A DNA stretch of 64,000 bases from Pantoea eucalypti (GTDB lineage: Bacteria; Pseudomonadota; Gammaproteobacteria; Enterobacterales; Enterobacteriaceae): assembly GCF_009646115.1 (NCBI RefSeq), contig NZ_CP045720.1, positions 1,178,001-1,242,000 on the forward strand, written 5' to 3'. This document shows, one piece after another, positions 28,035 through 36,309 of the stretch. A program made the translations under genes and the position numbers. The stretch's first letter is position 1. Each line of letters starts with the position of its first letter. Below the pieces are notes generated by a model. The model did not search any database. It was not told where the DNA came from and saw only the letters and a program-made list of their open reading frames with translations.

Positions 28035-28359
28035 TTACGGTGACACTTTCCAGTTACCATCGTTTTTAATGAATTTAAATTCAGCTACAGTTTGCTTCTC
28101 GCCCATCATGGGTAGTTTTATATCAGTATCCACTTTGCAAAGGTATTTCCCTTTTTCCTCTGACTCCTTACAGGAAACCTTATCAGCTTGGTTTAGAGTC
28201 GTGAGCATGTCTTTGCTATTCTCACCGAATCGCTGTCTGGTTTGTGCGCTCAATGTTGTCCTGCATAGCTTTCTGGATTTCGGAAGAGGAGGGTTTGCTG
28301 TCGCAGCCGGTAAGCAAAACTGCTAAAGACAGGGCTGCAACTGTTGAAAATCTATTCAT
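28035..28359 (-). pseudogene. Broken lipoprotein gene, copy 1
   Basis: This is a close copy of the intact lipoprotein gene at 33236-33568. It starts with the same lipobox signal (MNRFSTVAALSLAVLLTGCD) but loses the frame after ERTNQ. Compared with the intact copy, 8 bp are missing between two CCAG direct repeats, which gives a stop (TGA) a few codons later. The 72-codon frame at 28035-28253 is the downstream part and still ends in the shared FKFIKNDGNWKVSP. Confidence 0.8.
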
Positions 28360-28389
28360 TTTTAATTCCTTATATGATTTTGGTGCTCA

Positions 28390-28486
28390 TTATTTTGCTA
28401 TGGATTTGTTGAGGATCTGGTCGAAAATTTCACACCACTGCTTTAACTGCATTTCCTTATCGCGGATCCCGCGTTCATGGGGATGT
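28390..28486 (-). pseudogene. Remnant of a DUF4755 gene (C-terminal end)
   Basis: About 30 codons match the C-terminus of the DUF4755 protein at 33597 (HERGIRDKEMQLKQWCEIFD, against HERGNRDTEMQLKRCCEIFD there). Its upstream part is gone; the similarity stops near 28487, just before the gintD remnant begins. Confidence 0.7.
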
Positions 28487-28555
28487 CCTCATGTGGCTTA
28501 TGAAGACATTACTAACATCGCGGCGTGTTTATCAACGGGGAGCAGGTCACCTCTG

Positions 28556-28855
28556 ATTGGTAAGCGACCAACCCGTCAGTCTCTGGGGCTTCACAAAGAT
28601 ATTGTCATAGCTTTAAATAATAAGAAGAAAAATATTAAGTCTGGTAATGATTTAGAAAAACGGCCAGCTAATTTAAAAATCGCCTCACAGCGCATAAGTA
28701 ATCTCGAACTCAAAAATAAAACACTGGCAGAAGAGCTCAGGCGTCTGGAAGAGAGGTTTGTTGTATGGCAGTTTAATGCTATAAATCACGGAATGAGTGT
28801 TGAACAACTTAATAATGGGTTGCCCAAAATAGACAGGGAAACCAATGCTGATTAA
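28556..28855 (+). pseudogene. Remnant of gintD, C-terminal two thirds
   Basis: From IGKRPTRQSL onward about 99 codons match the intact small DNA-binding protein at 42006-42410 (IGKRPSRQSL), then KKKNIKSG, RPANLKIASQRI and a coiled-coil tail. The N-terminal 38 residues and the three recombinase genes that should precede it are missing. An open frame runs upstream to 28244, but that part is antisense to the lipoprotein and DUF4755 remnants. Confidence 0.7.
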
Positions 28856-28909
28856 ATATTTAGTTGCGCAGATATTGCGCAATTTAAATTATATGTTATC
28901 TTGTATATA

Positions 28910-28947
28910 CAACCAAGGGGTGGTTGATCAATTTTGCAAGGACGCAA
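28910..28947 (+). promoter_or_regulatory. Two leader hairpins with GG-rich loops before the unknown gene, copy 1
   Basis: CAACCA-AGGGG-TGGTTG (28910-28926) and TTGC-AAGGAC-GCAA (28934-28947) lie 7 bases apart. The second loop is the ribosome site of the gene at 28951. The same layout with different stems occurs at 42467-42501. The second hairpin has GGA in its loop, the form bound by CsrA/RsmA; the first has GGG. Confidence 0.5.
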
Positions 28948-28950
28948 TCT

Positions 28951-29370
28951 ATGAAAAATACAGACGCTCTTTCAAAGGAAGAAAAGCTACTTCTGCTTTT
29001 GCAGATGTTCATTGAAAGATTAAAAAAATCAGGTTTTGCACAGGACAAGATAATTCGCTATATGTGGCTATTCTGTGTCGGCTACTACATAAAATATTAT
29101 CTTCCTCAATCGAAAACAGAGTTGATAGATCGCTTCACTATCATATCAATGCTCTCAAATGCTTTAAAATCGAGTTCTCTCCGGGTCATCGTAGAACTGG
29201 GTTATGAGCATGAAATTACTTTTTTCTTTCGGGCTTTAATCTACTATGTTATTGATAATCAAGAAGAGGCCGAGGGCATTTATCATGAGGAGCGAGTTAA
29301 ATATGAGAAAGCGATATTGCTAAACCAAGTGCTAATTTCGAGGAGAAAAAAAAGAGGTAAACGATTGTGA
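28951..29370 (+). CDS. Unknown gene linked to gintD, copy 1
   Basis: The 139-residue, mostly helical protein is not recognised. It is homologous to the gene at 42505, which also follows gintD; both share a FCVGYxxKY motif (here about residues 47-55) and a second helical block with YYVIDNQEEAEGIY. The frame opens 9 codons upstream, but the ATG at 28951 has an AAGGA site and lines up with the other copy. A role in the recombination of the element or its control is inferred only from linkage. Confidence 0.6.
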   Translation: MKNTDALSKEEKLLLLLQMFIERLKKSGFAQDKIIRYMWLFCVGYYIKYYLPQSKTELIDRFTIISMLSNALKSSSLRVIVELGYEHEITFFFRALIYYVIDNQEEAEGIYHEERVKYEKAILLNQVLISRRKKRGKRL

Positions 29371-29403
29371 TGATTATAATTAATTTAACACCATAATCGT
29401 TTA
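29358..29403. terminator. Inverted repeat between convergent genes
   Basis: TAAACGATT (29358-29366) and AATCGTTTA (29395-29403) are perfect 9-bp arms around a 28-base loop at the end of the unknown gene. It may serve as a weak bidirectional terminator or mark the end of the unit. Confidence 0.4.
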
Positions 29404-29415
29404 TTTGAGAGATTT

Positions 29416-30144
29416 TTATATACTCCTATGTCGGAAGAATCTCGGAGGTTTATTGTAAAACTTTTTCCTCTCAATTATTTCAAAAGTAAATGCACCCACA
29501 GCCGCTAGCACAGCAATAATTAAGAGGGAGTATATACCCAGCCCCCAGCCGTTAGGTAAATTAAGCCCAAAATGAGAATTTAAGAAGTTAGGTATTCCGA
29601 AATTTAATATTCCGCCTATAAAAGTTCCAATAGCACCCCCTTGTGTTCTAGCTGCTGTGACTTCAGTCTTAGTTGCTTCATACGCTACCTCAGCATTACA
29701 ACCAGTACAAACCAATTGGCCTTCTAAAACAAAGGTGTTACAGTGCCCGCAGTACCAACCTTCATAATCTGAATCGTCGTCTTCCTTGATAACCCCTTCC
29801 AGCTCTAGCTTTATTTTACTTTCAGTGGTTTTTTTCCAGCTTTTGATTAAAGTTACAGAATAGCTTTTCTCATCACTGTCTATTAATTTAGCACAGTTTT
29901 GACATAGCCATATGCCATTAAAAATGGATTTTCTTTGTTGAGTTGAAAGCGCAGGGTCATATCTTGGGCCATTAGAAGCCGCAGCAGTTATGTGTGCTGC
30001 AACTCCAATACGAGTAGCTTTTTCCTCATCAAAATTAGGACCAGAAGTTAGACACTGACAACTAGGGTTAGAGCACCTGTTTGCAACACGTTCTTGTAGT
30101 ATTTTTTTGACTTTTTCAGAGAAATCGTCTCGGTAGTGGCTCAT
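29416..30144 (-). CDS. HNH nuclease with zinc ribbon and two membrane helices
   Basis: The 242-residue protein has an HNH domain at residues 20-95: Cys24 and Cys29, AAHITAA with His51, NGPRYD, FNGIWLCQNC with Asn76 and the Cys81/Cys84 pair, then Asp91. A second zinc ribbon follows (WYCGHC and VCTGCN, about 129-150), and two hydrophobic segments near residues 170-190 and 205-225. This HNH type is common in defence proteins and should cut DNA. A membrane-anchored HNH is unusual. It lies downstream of a TIR gene in the same direction with a 190-bp gap. The pairing is an inference. Confidence 0.65.
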   Translation of the reverse strand: MSHYRDDFSEKVKKILQERVANRCSNPSCQCLTSGPNFDEEKATRIGVAAHITAAASNGPRYDPALSTQQRKSIFNGIWLCQNCAKLIDSDEKSYSVTLIKSWKKTTESKIKLELEGVIKEDDDSDYEGWYCGHCNTFVLEGQLVCTGCNAEVAYEATKTEVTAARTQGGAIGTFIGGILNFGIPNFLNSHFGLNLPNGWGLGIYSLLIIAVLAAVGAFTFEIIERKKFYNKPPRFFRHRSI

Positions 30145-30334
30145 AATATTCCTTTCATCATATTCAATACTCTTTAATTTTTTAAGTTTGGTGTTGTGCT
30201 ACTTTTCAAATAAAAGTTTCATTTACTTAGTTGATGTAATGAATTTTTTAATTATTTGATTTTCAAGGTTATTCTGGTTATTGTTATCTATTGTATGAAT
30301 AAAGTTTATTAGAGAATTAAAATGGAGACCAAAT

Positions 30335-31315
30335 TCATTGCTCTCGCTGTAACGGAGAAATCAACATCTCCCAAAAATATTCACTAGCACCGTTAAAACT
30401 AAGTTTAGTACTGCGTTGTGAAACGCCATAACTCATTCCCATAGGAACTAGGAATAAAGATTGCTCATCATGATTTACTGAAATCGATTCTTGCATTGTG
30501 TTTTCAGGAGCACTTTCATCATTCGTATAGGAGATGCCTTTACTAAAATACTTTCCTGTGTTTAACCTAATGCCGCATTTAGCAACGCTTTTACCATCGC
30601 GATATATAACGCAACCAAAGGCATTATTGCTTATTGGTATAAAACGCGTATCGATTCCTTCATTCCTCTCTTTTAGTTCCAATAATGATTTCTCAAAGAA
30701 TCTTTGAAAATATTTCATAGCTTCATCAAGAAATTTATCTTTATCAACATCAGTAAATTTTTTCGCTAACCTTAAATTGCTAGAGCGTGGTAAGTCAATA
30801 TGGGGAGCGTTAGGAGGCAATGAGATGTCGGTTGAATTAACACGCCTTGATGGTTTCGAATTAGTTTTAACTGATAAAACTTCTAAAGCTTTACGCAATT
30901 GTTTAACAATATCTAAAAATGCATCATCCTTGTCTGGCCACTTTGATACGGGAATACCGTCTCTTGGCACCGCTAAGAGTTTGCTAAATGGAGCATTAGC
31001 TGATTGCCAGTCACATGGTCGCAAAATGACAGGTATCACTTCGCAATTTCCTTCAGATCGAAGTTGCATTGCTCGCTGTACTTCAATGTCAAAGCAATAA
31101 CTGGAAGCTAGAAAGTCAGGACTTATTAATAAGAGAATTACTTCAGACCGCTCAAGCTCGACGTCTATGGTTGAATTGATTTCTGAACCAGCCACAATTC
31201 GTCTATCATGCCATACGTCAATAGAGCCTTCTCTTTTTAACATAGCAAGATGTACTTCAAGTTCTTCTCGGAATTGTTCGTCTTTATGTGAATATGATAC
31301 AAATATGCTAGTCAT
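30335..31315 (-). CDS. TIR-domain protein, probable NAD-degrading effector
   Basis: The 326-residue protein starts directly with a TIR domain (residues 1-140): TSIFVSYSHKDEQF, WHDRRIVAGSE, VILLLISPDFLASSYCFDIE with Glu78 in the position of the catalytic glutamate, then VIPVILRPCDW. The C-terminal part (about 185-326) is not recognised and may sense the trigger. Bacterial TIR proteins deplete NAD or make a signal molecule during phage infection. The ATG at 31315 has GGAG 6 bases upstream and starts at the domain edge, so it is preferred to 31327. Confidence 0.75.
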   Translation of the reverse strand: MTSIFVSYSHKDEQFREELEVHLAMLKREGSIDVWHDRRIVAGSEINSTIDVELERSEVILLLISPDFLASSYCFDIEVQRAMQLRSEGNCEVIPVILRPCDWQSANAPFSKLLAVPRDGIPVSKWPDKDDAFLDIVKQLRKALEVLSVKTNSKPSRRVNSTDISLPPNAPHIDLPRSSNLRLAKKFTDVDKDKFLDEAMKYFQRFFEKSLLELKERNEGIDTRFIPISNNAFGCVIYRDGKSVAKCGIRLNTGKYFSKGISYTNDESAPENTMQESISVNHDEQSLFLVPMGMSYGVSQRSTKLSFNGASEYFWEMLISPLQREQ

Positions 31316-31378
31316 AATTGGCTCCACAAAAATTCATAGATTTTAGGTCATGCTTAAACGGCCGACATCATTGAGACT

Positions 31379-31861
31379 TTAAAATTCTTTGTTGCCTTTA
31401 ATGTCCCAGCCTGACTGTGTTTCAGCACCTTTGCCGCCGCTTGCTGATTGTTCCCAATACTGTGTTTTAACTTTGGATGCTTGAAACTGATATGAGATAC
31501 CAATCAGGTCACGACTTGTAGTGCCATTAAAAATCACATTTGTGATGAGAACGTCTTCAAGAGTAATGCGGCAATACTCGATTTGACTCCCTCCGGCCTT
31601 ACATACCGAAAGCTCTACCTTACCAATATGCTTGCCGTTAGAGACATAGCGCATGATTGCTGGAGTTGCTTTGTCTATCAGGGCCTGAACCGAGAGATCG
31701 CGGTACTGAACTTTTCCAGCACCACCTCCGCCTCCAACTGACATGTTCCCTAACTGGTTCGCGCCCCATGTGAAAGATTCAATAGCAATCCAGCCCTTAT
31801 GGTTACTGTCCGGTGATTCACCTGTAATTCCATCAATTTTTAAGAAGATATCTGTACTCAT
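31379..31861 (-). CDS. hcp: Orphan Hcp, copy 2
   Basis: This 160-residue Hcp differs from copy 1 (25223) at only about ten positions, for example NMSVGG against NMSAGG and VIFNGTTSRDLIGI against VVFNGTTNRDLIGV. The two genes are close at the DNA level as well, so the duplication is recent. It diverges from the second DUF4225 gene over the same 82-bp promoter. The AAGGA ribosome site is conserved. It needs a T6SS encoded outside this window. Confidence 0.93.
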   Translation of the reverse strand: MSTDIFLKIDGITGESPDSNHKGWIAIESFTWGANQLGNMSVGGGGGAGKVQYRDLSVQALIDKATPAIMRYVSNGKHIGKVELSVCKAGGSQIEYCRITLEDVLITNVIFNGTTSRDLIGISYQFQASKVKTQYWEQSASGGKGAETQSGWDIKGNKEF

Positions 31862-31943
31862 GGCTGGTCCTTTTTCTTTCCCTGAGAAGGGTAATCTGAT
31901 TAAATAAACTTAACGATACGTATAATGACATAAAGGCACAGTC
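31862..31943. promoter_or_regulatory. Divergent hcp/toxin promoter, copy 2
   Basis: Nearly identical to 25706-25787, including AAATAAACTTAACGATACGT and TATAATGACATAAAGG. The toxin-side start region is also conserved for about 60 bp. Confidence 0.6.
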
Positions 31944-32735
31944 ATGGACTACTGGAAACCAGATCGATTCAAGGATTACTTTCTGACCATGGCTCATGCT
32001 GAGGCAAATCAGCTGCTAAGCAATGCTAATCACCTTTCTCACATCTACCTTAAAGACGGATTTAATAGGTTACAGTTCCAGGATAACGTTAAAGCTTTCG
32101 TTAACGCTCAGCTTAACGTCATCCGTTCTGGCTCCACTGATGATCAATGTCAGGAGTGCATCCAAAATCTCAAAAAGGAAAATGAGTACCTTACGATTCA
32201 GGACAGAATGCTCAGAGCAGGAACAGCTGCGGTTCATGCTTCGGTGCAGTTGGTCAAGAATGGAGATTTTTGGGGCTATGTGATCAATGGTGTTGGGGTA
32301 GTGCTGAGCGGCATGCAGGTAATAGCCGGTGTATCAGTGATCGGTGCTTCCCTTGCGTCAGGGACAATCATAGGTTCTGCCTTTGGCGGAATGTTGGTTC
32401 TGCATGGACTCAACGGGTTTCAGGAGTCTGTTGAGAACCTGGTGTATGGCAAAACTGATAGTGTGGGATTACTCAAACAGGGTTATGTAGCAACAGCTGA
32501 GTTTTTAGGGTTCGATCAGAGGGTAGGGCAGTTAGCATACAGTTCAATGGACCTGGCACTGTCTCTCTATGGCATCGTGCGTCTGGTACAAAAACCTGAG
32601 GCCTGGCGGCTCTACTATTTTCTTAATACCGACTACGTTCGCGGTATTAAGGAAATGAGCAGAAAAGAGCTATTCATAGAAGTCTATAATGACGCTTCAG
32701 CCATTAAATCAATTTCTGATACTTACAAAGAGTGA
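31944..32735 (+). CDS. DUF4225 protein, probable T6SS membrane toxin, copy 2
   Basis: The 263-residue paralogue of the gene at 25788 shares MDYWKPDRFKDYFLTMA, the CxxC pair in QCQECIQNLK and the Gly-rich hydrophobic hairpin (VINGVGVVLSGMQVIAGVSV). The first 17 residues and the C-terminal YVRGIKxMSR region are nearly invariant, while the middle has diverged more. It overlaps the immunity gene tail-to-tail by 13 bp. The toxin role is inferred as for copy 1. Confidence 0.65.
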   Translation: MDYWKPDRFKDYFLTMAHAEANQLLSNANHLSHIYLKDGFNRLQFQDNVKAFVNAQLNVIRSGSTDDQCQECIQNLKKENEYLTIQDRMLRAGTAAVHASVQLVKNGDFWGYVINGVGVVLSGMQVIAGVSVIGASLASGTIIGSAFGGMLVLHGLNGFQESVENLVYGKTDSVGLLKQGYVATAEFLGFDQRVGQLAYSSMDLALSLYGIVRLVQKPEAWRLYYFLNTDYVRGIKEMSRKELFIEVYNDASAIKSISDTYKE

Positions 32736-33061
32736 CCATGCTTTTTCATGAATCTGTAAGCTTTAAATGCAGGTTTCAAAGGTACGAATATATATAAAAT
32801 AACGAAACCTGCTACAAGCGTGATTGAATACGAAACAAGGTTTTCTTGTGTACCACTGCGAATGGTATAGATGAGTCCTGCGAGAAGGATTGCTATTAAT
32901 ATCATTGCAACTATGAATCTTTTCTTTAACTGTGAAAGGAGCCAAGGATAAGGATAACCGTCTTTCTCAGCATGCTGACGTATCACAGAGACTTCTTTTG
33001 GGGTAAACCCTTCTTTTACAAGCATTTCTTCGATTTGCATTTTGTTCATAACGATCGTCAT
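32723..33061 (-). CDS. Two-helix membrane protein, probable immunity, copy 2
   Basis: The 112-residue protein has two membrane helices (about 50-70 and 80-97) and the family start MNKMQIEEMLVKEGFTPKEV after four extra residues. The true start is either 33061 or the ATG at 33049, which lines up with the paralogues; neither has a strong ribosome site. It is convergent with the toxin gene and overlaps its end. The divergence from copy 1 parallels that of the toxins, as expected of cognate pairs. Confidence 0.6.
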   Translation of the reverse strand: MTIVMNKMQIEEMLVKEGFTPKEVSVIRQHAEKDGYPYPWLLSQLKKRFIVAMILIAILLAGLIYTIRSGTQENLVSYSITLVAGFVILYIFVPLKPAFKAYRFMKKHGHSL

Positions 33062-33121
33062 TCATTTGTCTTACGATAGTTTGATTGTAACTCATTACTT
33101 AAGCCTCATACAAACCTGACA

Positions 33122-33146
33122 GGCCTTTGAAAGGCCCCTGTTTTTT
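33122..33146 (+). terminator. Hairpin with T-run after the toxin/immunity pair
   Basis: GGCCTTT and AAAGGCC flank a single G (in practice a 5-bp stem with a 5-base loop), followed four bases later by six T. It points toward the plus strand, so it could end the toxin transcript. Confidence 0.5.
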
Positions 33147-33235
33147 AGAAATGGTTCCCTGGTGTTAACATTTGCGCATAAAATATGTGTTTTGAAATTC
33201 CGATGAAAACTGAGCTTGTTAATTATTGGATTCAA

Positions 33236-33568
33236 TTAAGGTGATACTTTCCAGTTTCCATCATTCTTAGTAAATTTGAATTCAGCTACGGTTTGCTTCT
33301 CGCCCATGAGTGGTAGTGTAATATCAGTATCCACTTTGCATAGGTATGTACCTTTTGCCTCTGACTCCTTACAGGAAACCTTCTCAGCTTTGTTCAGAGT
33401 CGTGAGCATGTCTTTGCTGTTCTCACCGAACCGTTGTCTGGCTTGCTGGTTTGTGTGGTCAATGTTGTCTTGCATAGCCTTTTTAATCTCAGAAGACGAG
33501 GGCTCGCTGTCGCAGCCGGTAAGCAAAACTGCTAAAGACAGGACTGTAATTGTTGAAAGTTTATTCAT
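33236..33568 (-). CDS. Small lipoprotein, intact copy
   Basis: The 110-residue product begins MNKLSTITVLSLAVLLTGCD with lipobox LLTGC (Cys19). The mature part is predicted to be a helix (SSSEIKKAMQDNIDHTNQQA) followed by a beta-rich domain with two Cys residues (KVSCKES, YLCKVDT) that may pair. It resembles the small DUF4878-like or phage-type lipoproteins in layout, but the family is not certain. The twin at 28035 is broken. Both lie between an immunity gene and a DUF4755 gene. Confidence 0.75.
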   Translation of the reverse strand: MNKLSTITVLSLAVLLTGCDSEPSSSEIKKAMQDNIDHTNQQARQRFGENSKDMLTTLNKAEKVSCKESEAKGTYLCKVDTDITLPLMGEKQTVAEFKFTKNDGNWKVSP

Positions 33569-33596
33569 TTCTTAATCCCTTATTTGATATTAATAA

Positions 33597-34238
33597 TTAT
33601 TGTGTTGCTGTGGTTTTGTTGAGTGTCTGATCAAAAATTTCACAACACCGTTTTAACTGCATTTCCGTATCCCGATTCCCGCGTTCATGGTGGAACCGGC
33701 CTTTGCGTGGGTGAAATTTGATCTGCCATTCCGGGCATTCAATGTCTCTAACCTGGATAAAGAACCCTGAGTTCTCGAAGTTTTTAAGGCGGGTAAGGTT
33801 GTTGTGGCCTTTACTCCCTAACATACCAATAATATCGAGAGCTACGATCTCACCACCATTAGCAAGGTGATATCGCCAGCCTTTAACGTCACTAAACTTG
33901 TAAGCTTTCTTGCGCTTACCTGCTTCGAGAGTTAGCAACTCACGATTCGTATCAATGGTCATTTTGGTGTTCTGGAACTCATGGCTCCACAATCCGTTGT
34001 CATTAACGTTCAGCAGGTAAATAGTGGAGGCGTTTGCCCTTTTATGCGTGTATGACACATATGCCGTTAGGAGTAAGAAGAAGGCAGGTAGTGTCCACAT
34101 GAACAGGAACCCTGCAGTGTCTTTTGGATTTGAATCAGTCAGAATCCAAAAAATCACTACCACAACAATCCAGAACCTAATCGAACGAAAGAACGATGGT
34201 TTACGCACTTTCTGTCCGCTCAAAGCCGCTGTATCCAT
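33597..34238 (-). CDS. DUF4755-like membrane protein, copy 1
   Basis: The 213-residue product has two N-terminal membrane helices (about 16-34 and 40-60) and a soluble domain with GLWSHEFQNTKM, FSDVKGWRYHLANGG, SGFFIQVRDIECPEWQIKF and a C-terminal DTEMQLKRCCEIFDQ. It is homologous to the gene at 47092. The start at 34238 has an AAGGTG site and matches the paralogue; the frame extends 32 codons further. Both copies lie directly downstream of a relaxase gene. The DUF name is from recall; function unknown. Confidence 0.65.
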   Translation of the reverse strand: MDTAALSGQKVRKPSFFRSIRFWIVVVVIFWILTDSNPKDTAGFLFMWTLPAFFLLLTAYVSYTHKRANASTIYLLNVNDNGLWSHEFQNTKMTIDTNRELLTLEAGKRKKAYKFSDVKGWRYHLANGGEIVALDIIGMLGSKGHNNLTRLKNFENSGFFIQVRDIECPEWQIKFHPRKGRFHHERGNRDTEMQLKRCCEIFDQTLNKTTATQ

Positions 34239-34358
34239 TTTATGCACCTTTAATTTAAAGTCGCTCATAACTAGCTGATTGGTAACTGCTTTTACGACGC
34301 ATTTTTGAACGAGTTCAAAAGTTAAGCAAATCACTTGTACCGATCGATGATCTCCATT

Positions 34359-34377
34359 TGATAGGTGTTGACTATCA
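34359..34377. promoter_or_regulatory. Operator-like repeat upstream of DUF4755, copy 1
   Basis: TGATAG-N7-CTATCA lies in an intergenic block of about 85 bp that is conserved with 47831-47849. The arms are the same and the spacer differs. CGATCGAT motifs flank it in both copies. Confidence 0.5.
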
Positions 34378-34460
34378 TATATAGATTATCGATCTGTAAA
34401 AACGATCAATTGTTTGTGCAAATAAGAACTTAGGCTGAAAAATTGCGTTGAGGCAGGAGG

Positions 34461-35702
34461 TTAACGAAAGGGGACTGCTGTGCGTTCAGTCAATATTTCG
34501 CTGCTGCGAGGTGGCTCAGATAACTCAGGCTCAGCTGAAAGGACTGTATGAATTGTCGAAAATGAGGATTTTTGGTGGAGAAACGTCTTACCTGCCTTTT
34601 TGAGCAGGTCTGTGAAAGCAGCCAGGTAAGGAATGCTCAGTAGCCACTTCAACACCCTAGTCATGAAGTAGTCAGCACTGCTGGTTTGCTCCCATGCCAT
34701 AAGTGTAATGCTGAGGGGAGTTTGGGCTTCGGGTATCTCTGACGCTCTATCTCTATGTTCATACATAGGAGGAGGCGTATCTTCGGATTCTAAAGCAGCT
34801 GGTAATGACGGTGTAATAGCTACCTTACTAGCTTCTATATTTGAATCACTCGTCTCGTTACCTCCCATAGCCGCAGCTTTCAAAGCAACGAGCAGGGGGT
34901 TGTCGCGTTCATGTGCGTAGTGAAGCTTCTCTTGAAGATTGGCCCACGAGTATGTCTTCCCCAGTTGCGAAGCTTTGAAAGCTATTCCGGTATACTCAAA
35001 GGAGAAACCATTCATGCGGCCCGTGGAGGAAATGTTGGGTATAGTCGCTATACCGTTGTCAGCAAGTGCTTCAACGAAGCCCGAGATATCATTGGCACTG
35101 TTAAGGATCTCCTCGATAGTGTTCTGTAAGAACGTCTTGGGCGTTGGCTGACCTTCACGCTTCTCCTTCTGTTGCTCGCCACGTGACAGCTTCTTGCGCT
35201 CTGTGACAGAGGAAGTGCTATGTGAAGGAGAGGGGCCTTTGGTTCTGGTCAGGTCATATGCTAGCTCAAGCTCCTGGATTATGCGGGTACTCGCAAGGTT
35301 TTCATTCCTGCCCAGGTAAAGCTTCCCTCCAATAAGATCCACTCTGCTCGCAATGATATGAATATGCTGGCCGGCCTCGTCGTCATGTATAACATAGCAG
35401 CGTAGGTGCGTCTCACTGAACCCCATGCGATTCATGTAGTCGTCAGCAAATGACACCCATTGTTTTGTCGTGAGTGATTCACCGATAGGCAGGCGAAGCG
35501 AGTTGTGCCATACAGGTTTCAGTATGTCTGTACGAAGTGAAGCTGAGGCGTCGAACTCAGTAATTAGTTCAGGCGCTGAAGCGCCCAGCATGTTCCCGCC
35601 GATAACAACCGGATCGGTTTTATGGTGCGTTCCAGGTTTCAATGCGTATAGGACAACACCTGCGAAGCTCTTACCTCGTTTGATCTTCTGCATGCCCTTC
35701 AT
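34461..35702 (-). CDS. mobA: Relaxase MobA-like, copy 1
   Basis: The 413-residue protein begins MKGMQKIKRGKSFAGVVLYAL and carries the relaxase His motif HDDEAGQHIHIIASRV near residue 115, with the upstream DDYMNRMGFSETHLRCYVIH and a downstream LYLGRNENLASTR block. The N-terminal 160 residues should nick DNA at an origin of transfer; the Tyr nucleophile cannot be assigned with certainty. It is homologous to the gene at 47970. The start at 35702 was chosen from that copy. A small mobC-like gene lies upstream, 76 bp away. Confidence 0.78.
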   Translation of the reverse strand: MKGMQKIKRGKSFAGVVLYALKPGTHHKTDPVVIGGNMLGASAPELITEFDASASLRTDILKPVWHNSLRLPIGESLTTKQWVSFADDYMNRMGFSETHLRCYVIHDDEAGQHIHIIASRVDLIGGKLYLGRNENLASTRIIQELELAYDLTRTKGPSPSHSTSSVTERKKLSRGEQQKEKREGQPTPKTFLQNTIEEILNSANDISGFVEALADNGIATIPNISSTGRMNGFSFEYTGIAFKASQLGKTYSWANLQEKLHYAHERDNPLLVALKAAAMGGNETSDSNIEASKVAITPSLPAALESEDTPPPMYEHRDRASEIPEAQTPLSITLMAWEQTSSADYFMTRVLKWLLSIPYLAAFTDLLKKAGKTFLHQKSSFSTIHTVLSAEPELSEPPRSSEILTERTAVPFR

Positions 35703-35778
35703 TAGAGGGGATACTCCATAGATCAGCGGTAAGGAGGCGAGAACGAAGCTCACTAATTTGCCGCTTTACGGCGAACAG

Positions 35779-36057
35779 TTAAGGCTTGGTAAGAGGATTA
35801 CATGACTGCTTTGCGTTTAGGTGGTTAACAATCTCATTGAGCCTGTGATTTATCTCGCCAAATATTTTCCATGCCGCTCTGTTGATCTCTGGAACGACAG
35901 GAGGTTGAGTTTTTAAAAGGCACATGCGAAGCCACTCGCCCTTAGCGTGTTGCTTACGTTCTTGCTCTAAAATATTTAGCTCTGAGTTATTGAGTCTGAC
36001 GCTGACGCAATGAATACGTAGATTTTCTGCAAGGGGAGGTTGATAGGTGGTATCCAT
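35779..36057 (-). CDS. mobC: MobC-like mobilization accessory protein, copy 1
   Basis: The 92-residue protein has a ribbon-helix-helix-like start (IHCVSVRLNNSELNILEQER) and the conserved PPVVPEINRAAW-IFGEINHRLNEIVNHLN that is typical of relaxosome MobC proteins. The ribosome site AAAGGAG is 5 bases from the ATG. It sits upstream of mobA. It should bind near the origin of transfer and help relaxase access. It is shorter than its homologue at 49080 (130 residues), mainly at both ends. Confidence 0.72.
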   Translation of the reverse strand: MDTTYQPPLAENLRIHCVSVRLNNSELNILEQERKQHAKGEWLRMCLLKTQPPVVPEINRAAWKIFGEINHRLNEIVNHLNAKQSCNPLTKP

Positions 36058-36309
36058 AGAAGCTCCTTTTCTAATATATAGATAAGCATTTTCCTTATGC
36101 TTAGGTTATTTATATATGATATAGAATTTGTGTCAATGTGGTGTGTGGTAATATATATATATGCCAAAGTTAACTTTATTTTATGCCACCCTTTAACAAA
36201 TTGATTTTTTGGTATTGACAAGTTCTTATTATGATGTAAAACATAATTGTAATTTCAACGATATCGACTCAATGATATTTTTGAATTTATATAGTTAACT
36301 ATTAATTTG

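Noticed and set aside
28244..28855. A 203-codon plus-strand frame as one protein
   Set aside because: Its first half is antisense to the lipoprotein and DUF4755 remnants; only the part from 28556 has homology (gintD).
25223..31861. A T6SS gene cluster
   Set aside because: Only hcp and effector-like genes are present. No tssB/C, clpV, vgrG, tssJKLM or PAAR gene lies in the window.
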